A stretch of DNA of 14,715 nucleotides, from assembly GCA_964015995.1 (NCBI GenBank), contig CAXHFH010000059.1:1-14715 (forward strand), read 5' to 3'. The DNA is from UBA1672 sp964015995 (GTDB lineage: Bacteria > Pseudomonadota > Alphaproteobacteria > Micavibrionales > Micavibrionaceae). The translations under genes were made by a program, and so were the position numbers. A model generated the notes under the pieces. That model saw only the letters and a program-made list of their open reading frames with translations, made no database searches and was not told where the DNA came from. Positions 14,673 through 14,715 of this stretch are shown here, piece by piece; the stretch's first letter is position 1, and each line of letters begins with the position of its first letter.

Positions 14673-14715
14673 CTGTCTCTTATACACATCTGACGCTGCC
14701 GACGAATCCAGAGGT
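14673..14715. other. Illumina Nextera adapter contamination at the contig end
   Basis: Bases 14673-14691 are the 19-bp Tn5 mosaic end (CTGTCTCTTATACACATCT). Bases 14692-14705 (GACGCTGCCGACGA) complete the reverse complement of the Nextera Read 1 adapter. The next 8 bases (14706-14713) sit where an i5 index belongs, and the final GT matches the first two bases of the P5 sequence that follows an index. This is not genomic DNA and should be trimmed; genomic sequence ends at about 14672. Confidence 0.97.

Noticed and set aside
14673..14691. Tn5 transposon end
   Set aside because: The mosaic end is followed directly by the Nextera Read 1 adapter and an index-length spacer, so it is library adapter, not a transposon.

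Overview
The window looks like one assembled contig, or the end of one, from a Gram-negative alphaproteobacterium. The grounds are a 205-residue S4 without the zinc-binding cysteines, a compact GluRS of about 440 residues, a class II DAHP synthase of the alphaproteobacterial/plant type, and a waaA-lpxK-acyltransferase lipid A cluster. The order within the class cannot be fixed from the sequence. Both ends cut through genes, and the last 43 bases are Illumina Nextera adapter rather than genomic DNA.

Layout. Bases 2-3376 (+) hold the C-terminal 1124 codons of a very large protein: the end of a STAND/NACHT-like ATPase followed by a long helical-repeat region, probably an accessory (possibly antiphage) gene. 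It is visibly more A+T-rich than the housekeeping genes (about 35% G+C in four hand-counted 60-base lines, against about 50% in four lines from gltX, nadE, the DAHP synthase gene and waaA). Next come rpsD (+) with its own promoter and structured leader, and a convergent TrmJ-type tRNA methyltransferase (-) that shares a terminator hairpin with it. An 83-residue orphan ORF (+) with its own promoter and terminator follows. Bases 5486-9930 (-) are a run transcribed as DAHP synthase, then glutamine-dependent NAD synthetase (2-nt gap), then gltX. Divergent from it, 10122-11201 (+) encodes an HD-superfamily protein with the full metal-ligand pattern of class I (eukaryotic-type) cyclic-nucleotide phosphodiesterases. 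It ends 1 nt from the convergent lipid A operon waaA-lpxK-lpxL-type acyltransferase (-, 14393 to 11203). At the right edge is the last 72 codons of a cysteine-rich protein of unknown function (-), truncated by the adapter.

How the genes work together. waaA, lpxK and the late acyltransferase carry out successive steps of Kdo2-lipid A assembly at the inner membrane, and their tight spacing implies translational coupling. The DAHP synthase (entry to the shikimate pathway), NadE and GltX are ordinary biosynthesis and translation genes that probably share a transcript. The unusual elements are the STAND-like fragment, the class I PDE-like protein, the orphan ORF with its nearby perfect inverted repeat, and the truncated Cys-rich protein. 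No complete new multi-gene system is visible. The STAND-like gene is the best candidate for an accessory system, but its N-terminal effector and most of its ATPase lie outside the window.
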